A stretch of 64,000 nucleotides of DNA from JBMYYR01 sp965243605 (GTDB lineage Bacteria; Bacteroidota; Bacteroidia; Flavobacteriales; CAJXXR01), in contig CBDEVQ010000099.1 of assembly GCA_965243605.1 (NCBI GenBank), positions 1 to 64,000 of the forward strand, read 5' to 3'. Both the position numbers and the translations under genes were made by a program. Positions within the stretch are counted from its first letter, which is position 1, and each line of letters begins with the position of its first letter. Under the pieces are notes generated by a model. It ran no database searches. It saw only the letters and a list, made by a program, of their open reading frames with translations, and was not told the DNA's origin. This document shows positions 28,185-37,148 of this stretch, piece after piece.

Positions 28185-28201
28185 GCTTCCTCTTTTTTTT
28201 T
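28173..28201 (+). terminator. Terminator overlapping the small gene's 3' end
   Basis: Stem GAGGAAGC (28173-28180) and GCTTCCTC (28185-28192), loop CTAA containing the TAA stop codon, then nine T. The coding sequence runs through the left arm. Confidence 0.9.
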
Positions 28202-29471
28202 ATAAATCAAATCCTAAATCTGTACGGTAATTCATACCTTCAAAACTAATACTATCAACATTCTTATATGAGACTTTTAAAGCTTCTTTAAAATCTTTTC
28301 CATAAGAAGTTACAGCAAGAACACGTCCTCCATTTGTAACAATATTACCATCTTTAGAAGTCGTTCCGGCATGGAAAAGAACACTAGATTCTACGTTCTG
28401 TAATCCGGTCATCACCTTTCCTTTTTCATAGGCTTCAGGATATCCACCAGAAACCAACATTACAGTTGTAGCAGATCTATCATCTAATTCAACAGATTGG
28501 TTTATTAGGTTCTTTTTACCAGTCTCAATAAATAATTCTAGTAAATCTGACTTTAGTCTTGGTAATACAACTTCAGTCTCAGGATCTCCCATTCTAACAT
28601 TATATTCAATGACCTTAGGTTGGTCACCAACTTTTATTAGTCCAAAGAAAACAAAACCTTGATAGTCGATACCATCTTTTTTAAACCCTTCTATTGTTGG
28701 TTTAACAACTTCATTTTCAATTTTATCTAAGAATGCCTTATCTGCAAATGGTACTGGAGAAATAGCTCCCATTCCACCTGTGTTAAGTCCCACGTTACCT
28801 TCTCCAATACGTTTATAATCCTTTGCATTAGGAAGTAATACGTATGCGTCTCCATCTGTAAGAGCAAAACAAGATAATTCTATTCCATCTAAAAACTCTT
28901 CAATGACAACTTTAGAAGAAGCATCTCCAAATTTAGCATCGCTAATCATAGCTTTTAACTCTGCTTTAGCTTCATTTAAATCATCTAAAATTAAAACACC
29001 TTTACCAGCAGCTAATCCATCCGCTTTTAATACATAAGGAGGTTGCAATGTTTCAAGGAAACTATATCCCTCTTCTAAATTTGATATATCAAATGTTTTA
29101 TACTGTGCCGTTGGAATATTATGACGAATCATAAATTCTTTTGCAAAGTCTTTAGATCCTTCTAATTCAGCTCCTGCTTTTTTAGGCCCTATTACAGTAA
29201 TATGCTTTAAATCTTCTTGAGATTCAAAATAGTCATGTACACCAGCTACTAAAGGTGCTTCTGGTCCAACAACAACCATTTCTACATTATTCTCTAATAC
29301 AAAGCGTTTTAAAGCTTCAAAATCAGTGTCTTTAATATTTACATTGGTTCCTAACTGACTTGTTCCAGCATTACCTGGAGCAATAAATAAGTTGTTAAGT
29401 TTCGGACTTTGCTTTAATTTCCAGCAAAAGGCATGTTCTCTACCTCCAGATCCTAATACAAGTACGTTCAT
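28200..29471 (-). CDS. purD: Phosphoribosylamine-glycine ligase (GAR synthetase)
   Basis: A 423-residue ATP-grasp enzyme of purine synthesis, joining phosphoribosylamine and glycine. The N-terminal MNVLVLGSGGREHAFCWKL and IAPGNAGTSQLG motifs, the ATP-grasp core (PPYVLKADGLAAGKGVLI), the strand YQGFVFFGL and the VIEYNVRMGDPETEVVLPRL signature are all present. Length is normal. It lies 30 nt after the phosphohexomutase gene on the same strand, so the two may be cotranscribed. Its stop codon abuts the terminator of the opposite small gene. Confidence 0.97.
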   Translation of the reverse strand: MNVLVLGSGGREHAFCWKLKQSPKLNNLFIAPGNAGTSQLGTNVNIKDTDFEALKRFVLENNVEMVVVGPEAPLVAGVHDYFESQEDLKHITVIGPKKAGAELEGSKDFAKEFMIRHNIPTAQYKTFDISNLEEGYSFLETLQPPYVLKADGLAAGKGVLILDDLNEAKAELKAMISDAKFGDASSKVVIEEFLDGIELSCFALTDGDAYVLLPNAKDYKRIGEGNVGLNTGGMGAISPVPFADKAFLDKIENEVVKPTIEGFKKDGIDYQGFVFFGLIKVGDQPKVIEYNVRMGDPETEVVLPRLKSDLLELFIETGKKNLINQSVELDDRSATTVMLVSGGYPEAYEKGKVMTGLQNVESSVLFHAGTTSKDGNIVTNGGRVLAVTSYGKDFKEALKVSYKNVDSISFEGMNYRTDLGFDL

Positions 29472-29501
29472 GCTTACTTAGTTTGTTATAGTGTTTTATA
29501 A

Positions 29502-31217
29502 TTAAAGTCCTAAAGTTTCTTTTATAGACTCTATTTTTAGTTTTAATAGCTGAGTTTTTTCCTCATAATTCTCTTCAGATATATTAGAATCTTGAACAGA
29601 AATATAAAATTTAATTTTAGGCTCTGTCCCAGATGGCCTAACGGTAACTTTCGTTCCTTTATCTGTAATAAACTGAATAAAGTTTGAGGAATCATAATTA
29701 AGATCAGAAATTTCTCCCGTAAGCATATTACGGTTTGTCGAATTTCCATAATCTAAAATATTAATGATTTTTTCACCAACAATTTCTTTCATAGGATTTA
29801 ATCTAAACCCTTCAACCATTGTTTTTATTTCACTTGCTCCATCAATTCCTTTTTTTGTTAAAGAATTTAATGACTCAAGGTATAAACCATAAGTGATATG
29901 GATTTCTTTTAAAAGATCTAATAGTGTTTTATTTTGTTGTTTTGCCCAAGCACAAACTTCGGCTATCATACAACAAGAACTTATAGCATCTTTATCTCTA
30001 ACTAAATCACCTATTAGATATCCATAACTCTCTTCACCTCCAACAAGGTATGTTTTCTTTCCTTCTAGTTCTCGAATTGCAGCACCTATGTATTTAAATC
30101 CAGTTAGTGTATTAACAACATCTACATTATGTGCATTGGCAATGGTATCTAAAATCTCAGAAGTTACAACTGTTTTAGCTATAAATTCGTTTCCTTTTAG
30201 TTGTGTTTCGCTTAAAACATAATGTACTAACAAACTTGCTGTTTGATTTCCATTTAATAGAATAAACTCACCAGAATGATCTTTTACAGCAATTCCAACT
30301 CGATCTGAATCAGGGTCTGTTCCCATAACTAATTCTGCATTTTCTTTTTTGGCCAATTCAATAGCCATCTTTAGAGCTGCCGGTTCTTCTGGGTTAGGAG
30401 AATCTACTGTTGGGAAATTACCATCAGGAATACTTTGTTCAGGAACTTCAATTATATTGTTGAATCCCCAAGCGTTAAGAGCATTTTTGGTAGACACTGC
30501 TCCAGTACCATGAAGTCCTGTATAAACAATTGGCAATTCTGCCTGAGTGTTTACTATAGAAGGGTTAACACTAAGTGTTTTTATGGCATCAAAATATAAA
30601 AGGTCAGCATCGTCTCCTAAATATTCAACAAGATCATGATTTCGTTCAAATTTAATAGAAGAAAATGTTGTGTTTCTAACACGTGACACTAAATCTTTAT
30701 CTTGTGGGTTTACGATTTGACATCCATCATTACCATAAACTTTATAACCATTATATTCAGGTGGATTATGAGATGCAGTAACTACAATACCAGCATCACA
30801 ACCAAAATGTCTTATGGTAAACGATAACTGTGGTGTAGGCCTTAGGTTTTCGTAAATATATACCTTAACCCCATTTGCACTTAAAACATCTGCAATTTTA
30901 TTAGAAAGCGCCTTGCTATTGTTTCTACTATCAAAGGCTATTGCAACACTGGGTTTAGTGTTTTTTTCTAATACCATTTCGGCTAGAGCTTGAGTTGCTA
31001 AACCAAGAGTGTATTCATTAATTCTATTAGGTCCAACACCCATAATACCTCTCATACCACCTGTACCAAACTCTAAGTCTTTATAAAAGGCCTCGATAAA
31101 ATCTTTATCCAGATTTTTTAGTCCATGTTGTATAGATGTATTAATTTCAGCATTAAAGTTATGATTTAACCATTCTTTAGCTCTTGAAATTGCAGTATTT
31201 AAAACGTCTTGATTCAT
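29502..31217 (-). CDS. Phosphoglucomutase/phosphomannomutase family protein
   Basis: A 571-residue alpha-D-phosphohexomutase, the long form common in Bacteroidota and Gram-positives (PgcA/YbbT-like). The phosphoserine loop is TASHNPPEYNGYKVYG with active Ser149. The metal loop is GTDPDSDRVGIAV, the sugar-binding loop is GGEESYGYLIGD, and the phosphate-binding loop is RPSGTEPKIKFY. It interconverts hexose 1- and 6-phosphates for glycogen or envelope sugar supply. The exact substrate preference cannot be read from sequence. Confidence 0.93.
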   Translation of the reverse strand: MNQDVLNTAISRAKEWLNHNFNAEINTSIQHGLKNLDKDFIEAFYKDLEFGTGGMRGIMGVGPNRINEYTLGLATQALAEMVLEKNTKPSVAIAFDSRNNSKALSNKIADVLSANGVKVYIYENLRPTPQLSFTIRHFGCDAGIVVTASHNPPEYNGYKVYGNDGCQIVNPQDKDLVSRVRNTTFSSIKFERNHDLVEYLGDDADLLYFDAIKTLSVNPSIVNTQAELPIVYTGLHGTGAVSTKNALNAWGFNNIIEVPEQSIPDGNFPTVDSPNPEEPAALKMAIELAKKENAELVMGTDPDSDRVGIAVKDHSGEFILLNGNQTASLLVHYVLSETQLKGNEFIAKTVVTSEILDTIANAHNVDVVNTLTGFKYIGAAIRELEGKKTYLVGGEESYGYLIGDLVRDKDAISSCCMIAEVCAWAKQQNKTLLDLLKEIHITYGLYLESLNSLTKKGIDGASEIKTMVEGFRLNPMKEIVGEKIINILDYGNSTNRNMLTGEISDLNYDSSNFIQFITDKGTKVTVRPSGTEPKIKFYISVQDSNISEENYEEKTQLLKLKIESIKETLGL

Positions 31218-31332
31218 GTGGTTGACAACTATAGATATTGAATATCAGTTTATATTGGCTTCAAAGATAATAAACCATAAACGGATAAAGGAATTAGAGA
31301 AACAAAAAAAGCCTTTCTTTTCAGAAAGGCTT

Positions 31333-31408
<76 letters not shown>

Positions 31409-31447
31409 AAATATTTTTGGCTTTCGATAAAGTGATGATTTAAGTAG

Positions 31448-31520
<73 letters not shown>

Positions 31521-31544
31521 ATGACTTTATCGTCTTAGCGGTTG

Positions 31545-31574
31545 CAAATATAAGGACAAATTCTAATTTTGCAA
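31545..31574 (-). promoter_or_regulatory. Promoter of the tandem tRNA-Phe genes
   Basis: Minus strand: TTG (31574-31572), 19 nt, then TATATTTG (31552-31545), a full match to the Bacteroidota consensus. It is about 25 nt upstream of the mature 5' end of the first tRNA-Phe. Confidence 0.75.
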
Positions 31575-31582
31575 TATATTTG
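31575..31582 (+). promoter_or_regulatory. -7 element of a coaX promoter
   Basis: TATATTTG, matching TAnnTTTG, 28 nt upstream of the coaX ATG. No good -33 TTTG is seen at the right distance. It directly abuts the -33 of the divergent tRNA-Phe promoter. Confidence 0.45.
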
Positions 31583-31610
31583 AAGATAATTTTTAATAAA
31601 ACCATTCGTC

Positions 31611-32342
31611 ATGCGATTAGGAATTCTAGATATTGGAAACACCAAAGTGAAATTATTCTCTGTAACTCAAAACTTTAATTTAGAATTTGAGAGTTTTGAG
31701 TGGTCTGAAAAAAAAATTAAAAAAAAGTTAGAAATATTTTCGGACATCATTATTTCGAATGTAAGATTAGAGGATATTTACCTAAAGACATTCTTTAAAA
31801 GCACTGGAATAAACTTTATTTACCTTAATCATCATACACCATTACCAATAAAGTTAGACTACAATACGATTGAAACTTTAGGTAAAGACAGAATTGCTAC
31901 TGCCGTAGCTGCATATTATGAATTTCCGAATGAAGCAACTTTAATTTTTGATATTGGATCTTGTATTACAATTGATTTCATAGATGATTCTGGGGTTTTT
32001 CATGGAGGGCGAATAAGCCCTGGTTTACAAATGCGGCTTAAGGCTATGCACAATCAAACAGGACAATTACCGTTAGTAGAAATATCTGAAAACATCTTGG
32101 AAATTGGGAAATCTACAAATGAAGCAATTTTAGGAGGTGCATTTTTGGGGATTTTATATGAAATAGAGGGTACAATAGCCAATTTTAAGAAACGTTATGA
32201 CTCCATTAACATTATTTTAACTGGTGGAGATGCATTTCGATTTGATAAAAGGGTAAAAAATAGCATCTTTGCCGATAAGTTTTTTTTATTGAAAGGCTTA
32301 AAACATATTTTTGAATATAATGAGAAAACAAATTTACACTAG
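31611..32342 (+). CDS. coaX: Type III pantothenate kinase
   Basis: A 243-residue ASKHA-fold kinase performing the first step of CoA synthesis. The phosphate-1 motif is LDIGNTKVKL, the pantothenate motif is LGKDRIAT, the phosphate-2 motif is FDIGSCITIDFID, and GGRISPGLQMRLKAM follows; the adenosine motif is LTGGDA. The expected catalytic Asp is in LGKDR. It begins an envelope gene block. The next gene's ATG lies inside its last codons (overlap of 23 nt). Confidence 0.96.
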   Translation: MRLGILDIGNTKVKLFSVTQNFNLEFESFEWSEKKIKKKLEIFSDIIISNVRLEDIYLKTFFKSTGINFIYLNHHTPLPIKLDYNTIETLGKDRIATAVAAYYEFPNEATLIFDIGSCITIDFIDDSGVFHGGRISPGLQMRLKAMHNQTGQLPLVEISENILEIGKSTNEAILGGAFLGILYEIEGTIANFKKRYDSINIILTGGDAFRFDKRVKNSIFADKFFLLKGLKHIFEYNEKTNLH

Positions 32343-33624
32343 TTTGTTATTGTGTTTAACGCTTTTAGCCGTTAAACAAGGACAAGCTCAAATACAAACC
32401 TTATCACCTTATTCGTCATTTGGCTTAGGAGATGTAACACCATTAACGTCTCAACATTTTATGGATATGGGAGGAACTTCTGTTGGAATGTTTTCTCAGG
32501 ATTTTGTTAATCCAATGAATCCAGCCTCATATTCAAATTTGAAATTGGCTAATTTTGAGATTGGAGGTAGCGGGAAATTTACTAAGTATGAACAAGGATC
32601 TGCAGAAAGTGGTTACAATTATGTGAATTTTTCTCATTTAATGTTAGGTGCTGATATTGGTGAAAAGGCTGGATTGGCATTTGGTTTTGTTCCGTATTCA
32701 AATTTAGGGTATGAGATCACACATAGTGAAAGCGAACTGGATTTTGGAGGTATAGATACAACAACTTATACGCCTTCTTTTGAAGGAGAAGGTGGAGTGA
32801 ATAAACTTTTTGTTGGAGCTTCATATAAAATTAACGATAACTTAAGCTTTGGTTCACAATTGTATTATTATTTTGGGAACTTGATTAAAAAACAGCAAGT
32901 TGAATTTGAATCGTCATCTTTTGTAAATACAAGAGAGGAAACTAAAATATCAATTAAAGATGTTGGTATTGATTTTGGATTACAGTATTCTAAGTTTATT
33001 GAAGAAGATAAACGATTAACGGTTGGAGCAACATTTAACCCAGGAGTTAAACTGGATGCAAAAGAAACTAACTATAAGTATACGTATAGTAAAACGACGG
33101 TTAGTGAAACGGTTTTAGATACTTTAATCGATCAAGTTGATCGATCAGGAACGATGGAGGTTCCAGCGTCTTTTGCTTTGGGATTTTCATTAGAAAAATC
33201 GAATCAATGGATGTTAGGTGGTGATGTTAGAATGACTCAATGGGAAGGAACTTCTTATTTTGGAACTTCACCTTCGCAATATAAAGATGAATTGGCATTT
33301 TCGCTTGGAGGGTCATATACACCAAACAAAGAAGATGTACGATATTTTTGGAAACGTATTGAATACCGTGGAGGGTTAAAATACAAAACGGGTAGATTAG
33401 AGCTTCCATCGGAGAATTCTAACAGTTTAACGGGGATCAACGAAATTGGCATTAATTTTGGATTAGGTATACCAATGCGTAAAACCAGAGGGACTCTTAA
33501 TATTGGATTTGAATTTGGACAACGCGGAACCACAGATAATAATCTAATTAAAGAAAGTTATTTTAAAACATATTTAGCTTTCACATTTAGAGATAAGTGG
33601 TTTATAAAACGAAAAATTGACTAA
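32320..33624 (+). CDS. Outer-membrane beta-barrel protein (FadL/OMPP1-like)
   Basis: About 434 residues from the ATG at 32320. I prefer this to a TTG at 32311 because the signal peptide then begins MRKQIYTSLLLC and ends GQAQ. The rest is alternating amphipathic beta strands with Gly/aromatic content and a strand-like end (FKTYLAFTFRDKWFIK). The N-terminal mature part YSSFGLGDVTPLTSQHFMDMGG resembles outer-membrane transport barrels often found beside coaX and lptC in Bacteroidota. The cargo is unknown. Translation is probably coupled to coaX. Confidence 0.75.
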   Translation: MRKQIYTSLLLCLTLLAVKQGQAQIQTLSPYSSFGLGDVTPLTSQHFMDMGGTSVGMFSQDFVNPMNPASYSNLKLANFEIGGSGKFTKYEQGSAESGYNYVNFSHLMLGADIGEKAGLAFGFVPYSNLGYEITHSESELDFGGIDTTTYTPSFEGEGGVNKLFVGASYKINDNLSFGSQLYYYFGNLIKKQQVEFESSSFVNTREETKISIKDVGIDFGLQYSKFIEEDKRLTVGATFNPGVKLDAKETNYKYTYSKTTVSETVLDTLIDQVDRSGTMEVPASFALGFSLEKSNQWMLGGDVRMTQWEGTSYFGTSPSQYKDELAFSLGGSYTPNKEDVRYFWKRIEYRGGLKYKTGRLELPSENSNSLTGINEIGINFGLGIPMRKTRGTLNIGFEFGQRGTTDNNLIKESYFKTYLAFTFRDKWFIKRKID

Positions 33625-33641
33625 AACTAAAAACTCATAAA

Positions 33642-35063
33642 ATGAAACTTAAATTCAAAACATTAGGTTTAGCATTATTAACAGGAACGCTCGTGTTTGC
33701 ACAAGATAATGTGAAAAAATTTGGACCAGATCCAGATAAAACAAACGTAGAGCTTTCATTATATAATGAAGCATATAAGCAAAAGAATTACGATGATGCA
33801 TATTCGCATTGGTCATACGTATTTCATAATGCGCCAGAACGTACTAAGAATTTATACATTCATGGGCCTAAAATGATTGAAAGTTTTATTAAGAAAACGG
33901 AAGATCTAGGTGCTAAGCACGCTTGGCTAGATAGTTTATACATGGTTTATGACCAGAAAGCTGAAGTTTACCCTGAGAAAAAAGGTGAAAGTATTGGTAA
34001 GAAAGGTACCGCAATGTATAAACATTTAGGTAAAGAAATTACTGATGAAGAATTACAGAATGCGAACGAAACGTTTAAGTTATCTTACGAAATTGATGGT
34101 AATAACATTGCAGGTACTGTAATTAACTACTACTTTTTATCAAGTGCTAAATTACTTAATAAAAAATTATACTCTGTAGATCAGTTAATCGCAATGTATG
34201 CTAACCTTTCTGAGGTAATTAGTTATCAATCGGCTAAATATTCAGATGATAAATTTGGATATAATGAACGTGTAGAAGGTGGTGAAACGCTTTCTAAAAA
34301 GGATGCAAAACGTTTAAAGATTACAAAACAGAAACTTTCGCAATTAGAAAAGGTTTCTGGAAATATAGAAACGACTTTAGCGCCTTATGCATCGTGTGAT
34401 AAACTAGGTGAAATCTATACGAAAGCCTTTGAAGAAAATAAAGAAGATATTGCTTGGTTAGAAAGAGCTTCTAAATTAATGAAGAAGAAAGGTTGTACTG
34501 AGTCTGACTTATTCTTCCAGATTGCTGAACAACAATATAAATTAAATCCAGCAGCAGGAGCAGCAATTAACTTAGCTTATAAATCAATTAAAGCAAAAGA
34601 TTATGCTACAGCGAATAAGTATATTGATGAAGCAGTTGGTTTAGAAGAAGATAATATCAAAAAAGCAGATTACTTATACTTAAAAGCTCAAGTTCAACTT
34701 GGACGTCAACAGTATCAAAGTGCTTATGCTACTGCTAGAGAGGTAATTGGTATGCGTAAAGGTTGGGGTGCTCCTTATTTAGTTATAGGTAAAGCTTATG
34801 CTGCAACTTCTAGAAAATGTGGAGAATTACAAACGGAGTATAAGAAACGTTTAGGATATTGTGCTGCACTTGATAAATTTGAATACGCTAAACGCTTAGA
34901 TCCTTCTGTAGCTAAAGAAGCAAATGTATTAATTGCTACATACGGAAAACAAGTTCCTACTGTAACCAATGCATTCGAAGTTGGAAAATCTAAAGGTGAT
35001 AAAGTAAAAGTTAGCTGTTGGTATACTGAGACAGTTACTTTAAGAACAATAAAGTCTAATTAA
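33642..35063 (+). CDS. Secreted tetratricopeptide-repeat protein
   Basis: A 473-residue protein with a signal peptide (residues 1-20, ends LVFAQ). An N-terminal unit (LYNEAYKQKNYDDAYSHWSY) and central-to-C-terminal units (AAINLAYKSIKAKDYATANK, then KADYLYLKAQVQLGRQQYQS) have TPR spacing. It is probably periplasmic. Its position between an outer-membrane barrel gene and lptC suggests a part in envelope assembly, which is inference only. There is 17 nt before it and 3 nt after it to lptC. Confidence 0.8.
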   Translation: MKLKFKTLGLALLTGTLVFAQDNVKKFGPDPDKTNVELSLYNEAYKQKNYDDAYSHWSYVFHNAPERTKNLYIHGPKMIESFIKKTEDLGAKHAWLDSLYMVYDQKAEVYPEKKGESIGKKGTAMYKHLGKEITDEELQNANETFKLSYEIDGNNIAGTVINYYFLSSAKLLNKKLYSVDQLIAMYANLSEVISYQSAKYSDDKFGYNERVEGGETLSKKDAKRLKITKQKLSQLEKVSGNIETTLAPYASCDKLGEIYTKAFEENKEDIAWLERASKLMKKKGCTESDLFFQIAEQQYKLNPAAGAAINLAYKSIKAKDYATANKYIDEAVGLEEDNIKKADYLYLKAQVQLGRQQYQSAYATAREVIGMRKGWGAPYLVIGKAYAATSRKCGELQTEYKKRLGYCAALDKFEYAKRLDPSVAKEANVLIATYGKQVPTVTNAFEVGKSKGDKVKVSCWYTETVTLRTIKSN

Positions 35064-35066
35064 TAG

Positions 35067-35630
35067 TTGATTAATTTGAATCATTATTTAACGACATATA
35101 ATTATTTTAAGATTGCTATTCTGTTTGGAATAGCAATCTTTGTTTCGTGTGAAAACGATATCAACTCAATGAACGACGATAAGGAATTACCGTCGTTGGA
35201 AGCTTGGGATTTTGTAAGAGAAGACTCAGAAAAGGGTGTCTTAACAATGCGCCTTAAAGCAGATCACATGGAGTCTTATGCTGATTCTAATGTATATCAT
35301 TTCCCAAATGGCTTCGTTTTGGAAATCCTTAAATTTGAAGAGGGTATTGAAATTGTAGAGGCTAGCATTACTGCAGATTCGGCAAGGTATATAAAGGATA
35401 TACGTTTAGATGCATTTAGGAATGTGATTGTAAAAAACATAAAACAAGAAGAACTTCGTACAAATTTCTTATCTTGGGATGAGAAAAAAGAACTTATTTT
35501 AACAGATCAACCTGTAGAAATAATTCAAAATGGACAGAAAATTAGTGGGTTAGGACTTGTTGCAAAGCAGGATCTCTCTTATTATGAATTATCAAATACA
35601 ACTGGAATAATTAGTGTAGATGCTGAATAA
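35067..35630 (+). CDS. lptC: LPS export periplasmic protein LptC
   Basis: A 187-residue protein, TTG start at 35067. It has a hydrophobic N-terminus (residues about 14-28) that ends in a lipobox-like FVSCEND, so it may be a lipoprotein. The LptC/YrbK core includes LTMRLKADHMESYADSN, a strand repeat with ASITADSARYIKDIRLDAFRN-type turns, and GLGLVAKQDLSYYEL. LptC relays lipopolysaccharide from LptBFG to LptA. Bacteroidota LptC genes commonly lie between coaX/TPR genes and a CNNM gene, as here. Confidence 0.85.
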   Translation: MINLNHYLTTYNYFKIAILFGIAIFVSCENDINSMNDDKELPSLEAWDFVREDSEKGVLTMRLKADHMESYADSNVYHFPNGFVLEILKFEEGIEIVEASITADSARYIKDIRLDAFRNVIVKNIKQEELRTNFLSWDEKKELILTDQPVEIIQNGQKISGLGLVAKQDLSYYELSNTTGIISVDAE

Positions 35631-35634
35631 AACG

Positions 35635-35823
35635 ATGAAAATAGTTGAGATATTTTATCTCATAATAGCAGCCATTTGTTTAATAGAATGTATAATTAGT
35701 TTTATTAATGGCGATACAAAGCTTGGTTTAATGTTTTTAGCTGGGGTTGTTTTTGGAGTTTCTATGAGTCTTACAAGACGAAAGATGCGTTTGAAAATGA
35801 CGGATAATAATAAACCTAAATAG
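35635..35823 (+). CDS. Small two-helix membrane protein
   Basis: A 62-residue protein from ATG at 35635, 4 nt after the lptC stop. Two TM helices (IFYLIIAAICLIECIISFI, then LMFLAGVVFGVSMSL) are followed by a basic tail TRRKMRLKM. Its last base is the first base of the next gene's GTG start, so translation is coupled. An upstream start inside lptC (35620) is possible but less likely. Small membrane proteins at this position occur in related genomes. Function unknown. Confidence 0.7.
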   Translation: MKIVEIFYLIIAAICLIECIISFINGDTKLGLMFLAGVVFGVSMSLTRRKMRLKMTDNNKPK

Positions 35824-37073
35824 TGGATAGTAATTATATATCAATATTACTAACTTTAATATTTTCAGCTTTCTTCTCAGGAATGGAGATGGCTTATATT
35901 TCATGTAATAAATTACATATTGAGCTCGAGAAAAATAAAGGAAATTATGGCGCAAAGCTAATTTCTAAATTTCTTGAAAATCCTTCTAAATTTATTGCTA
36001 CAATGCTTATTGGGAACAATATAGCATTAGTTGTTTATGGATTAGAAATGGCTGATATTCTTGATCCTATCTTAAAATATTATATTTCCAATTCCATTTT
36101 ACATCTTTTAGCAACAACAATAATTTCAACAATTATAGTTCTTGTTACAGCCGAATTTTTACCAAAGGCAATATTTAAGAAGTATGCAAATACGCTTTTG
36201 AAAGTATTTAGTGTCCCAACAGCAATATTTTACTATAGTTTAAGTCCAATAGTTTTCGTATTCTCTTTAATATCTAATCTATTATTAAAATGGTTAGGGC
36301 AAGAAGTTGGAAAGGAAGAAGTAGGGTTTGATAGAGATGATTTAGAGGAGTATTTATATGAGCACACATCAAATTTAGAATCTAAGGAAGATGTTGAAAA
36401 CGAAATTCAAATTCTCCAAAACGCACTCGATTTTTCGAAAATAAAGGCTCGAGAATGTATGGTTCCAAGAACCGAAATTGTAGCTATTGATGCTCGTGAA
36501 GATATTGATACTTTGCAAAAAATATTTATTGAAACAGGATTATCTAAAATCATAGTGTACGAGAAAGATATTGATCATATCATCGGTTTTGCACATTGTT
36601 TTCAACTCTTTAAAAAACCAAAAACAATACAAGATATAATTCATAAAACAGTACCTATTCCTGAATCTATGTTGGCTAGTGATATATTAAAAAAATTAAC
36701 CACAGAGAATAAAAGTATTGCTATTGTATATGATGAGTTTGGTGGAACTTCTGGAATGGTATGTTTAGAAGATGTAATAGAAGAGATTTTTGGAGATATA
36801 GAAGATGAACATGATAAGCAGGAACTTATTGAAGAACGTATAGATGAAGATTCATATAGATTAAGTGCTCGCTTTGAAATAGACGAAATTAATCAGAAGT
36901 TGAAATGGAATTTACCAGAATCTGATGAATACGAAACGTTGAGCGGTCTTATTGTCCATTTTCTTGCAGATATTCCAACTGAGAATCAGGAATTAAAATT
37001 GGATGGTTATTTTATTAAGATTATTAAGGTTAATAAAACTAGAATAAATGAAGTTATTATTACCAAAGCCTAA
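35823..37073 (+). CDS. CNNM/CBS/CorC-domain membrane protein (hemolysin family, GldE-like)
   Basis: A 416-residue protein with GTG start overlapping the previous TAG by one base. Residues about 1-170 are a CNNM (DUF21) membrane domain (FFSGMEMAYISCNKLHIELEK). Two CBS repeats follow at about 200-320 (ARECMVPRTEIVAIDA and IAIVYDEFGGTSGMVCLEDV), then a C-terminal CorC/HlyC domain (about 335-416). Proteins of this class are tied to Mg/Co transport; in flavobacterial gliders the relative GldE is needed for motility. Hemolysin naming is historical. It is the last gene of the coaX-to-CNNM block. Confidence 0.88.
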   Translation: MDSNYISILLTLIFSAFFSGMEMAYISCNKLHIELEKNKGNYGAKLISKFLENPSKFIATMLIGNNIALVVYGLEMADILDPILKYYISNSILHLLATTIISTIIVLVTAEFLPKAIFKKYANTLLKVFSVPTAIFYYSLSPIVFVFSLISNLLLKWLGQEVGKEEVGFDRDDLEEYLYEHTSNLESKEDVENEIQILQNALDFSKIKARECMVPRTEIVAIDAREDIDTLQKIFIETGLSKIIVYEKDIDHIIGFAHCFQLFKKPKTIQDIIHKTVPIPESMLASDILKKLTTENKSIAIVYDEFGGTSGMVCLEDVIEEIFGDIEDEHDKQELIEERIDEDSYRLSARFEIDEINQKLKWNLPESDEYETLSGLIVHFLADIPTENQELKLDGYFIKIIKVNKTRINEVIITKA

Positions 37074-37099
37074 AGTGCTGTAATGATATAAATTTAACA

Positions 37100-37131
37100 A
37101 AAAAAGGAGAGCTTTCGGCTCTCCTTTTTTT
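37100..37131. terminator. Bidirectional terminator
   Basis: Stem GGAGAGC (37106-37112) and GCTCTCC (37118-37124), loop TTTCG, flanked by A6 and T7. It lies between convergent genes (ends at 37073 and 37149), so it can serve both. Confidence 0.92.
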
Positions 37132-37148
37132 GTTAATGGATCTACTCC

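Noticed and set aside
28200..31217. purD and the phosphohexomutase as part of a novel cluster with the membrane genes
   Set aside because: Both are ordinary housekeeping enzymes on the opposite strand, and similar gene order is usual for the group.
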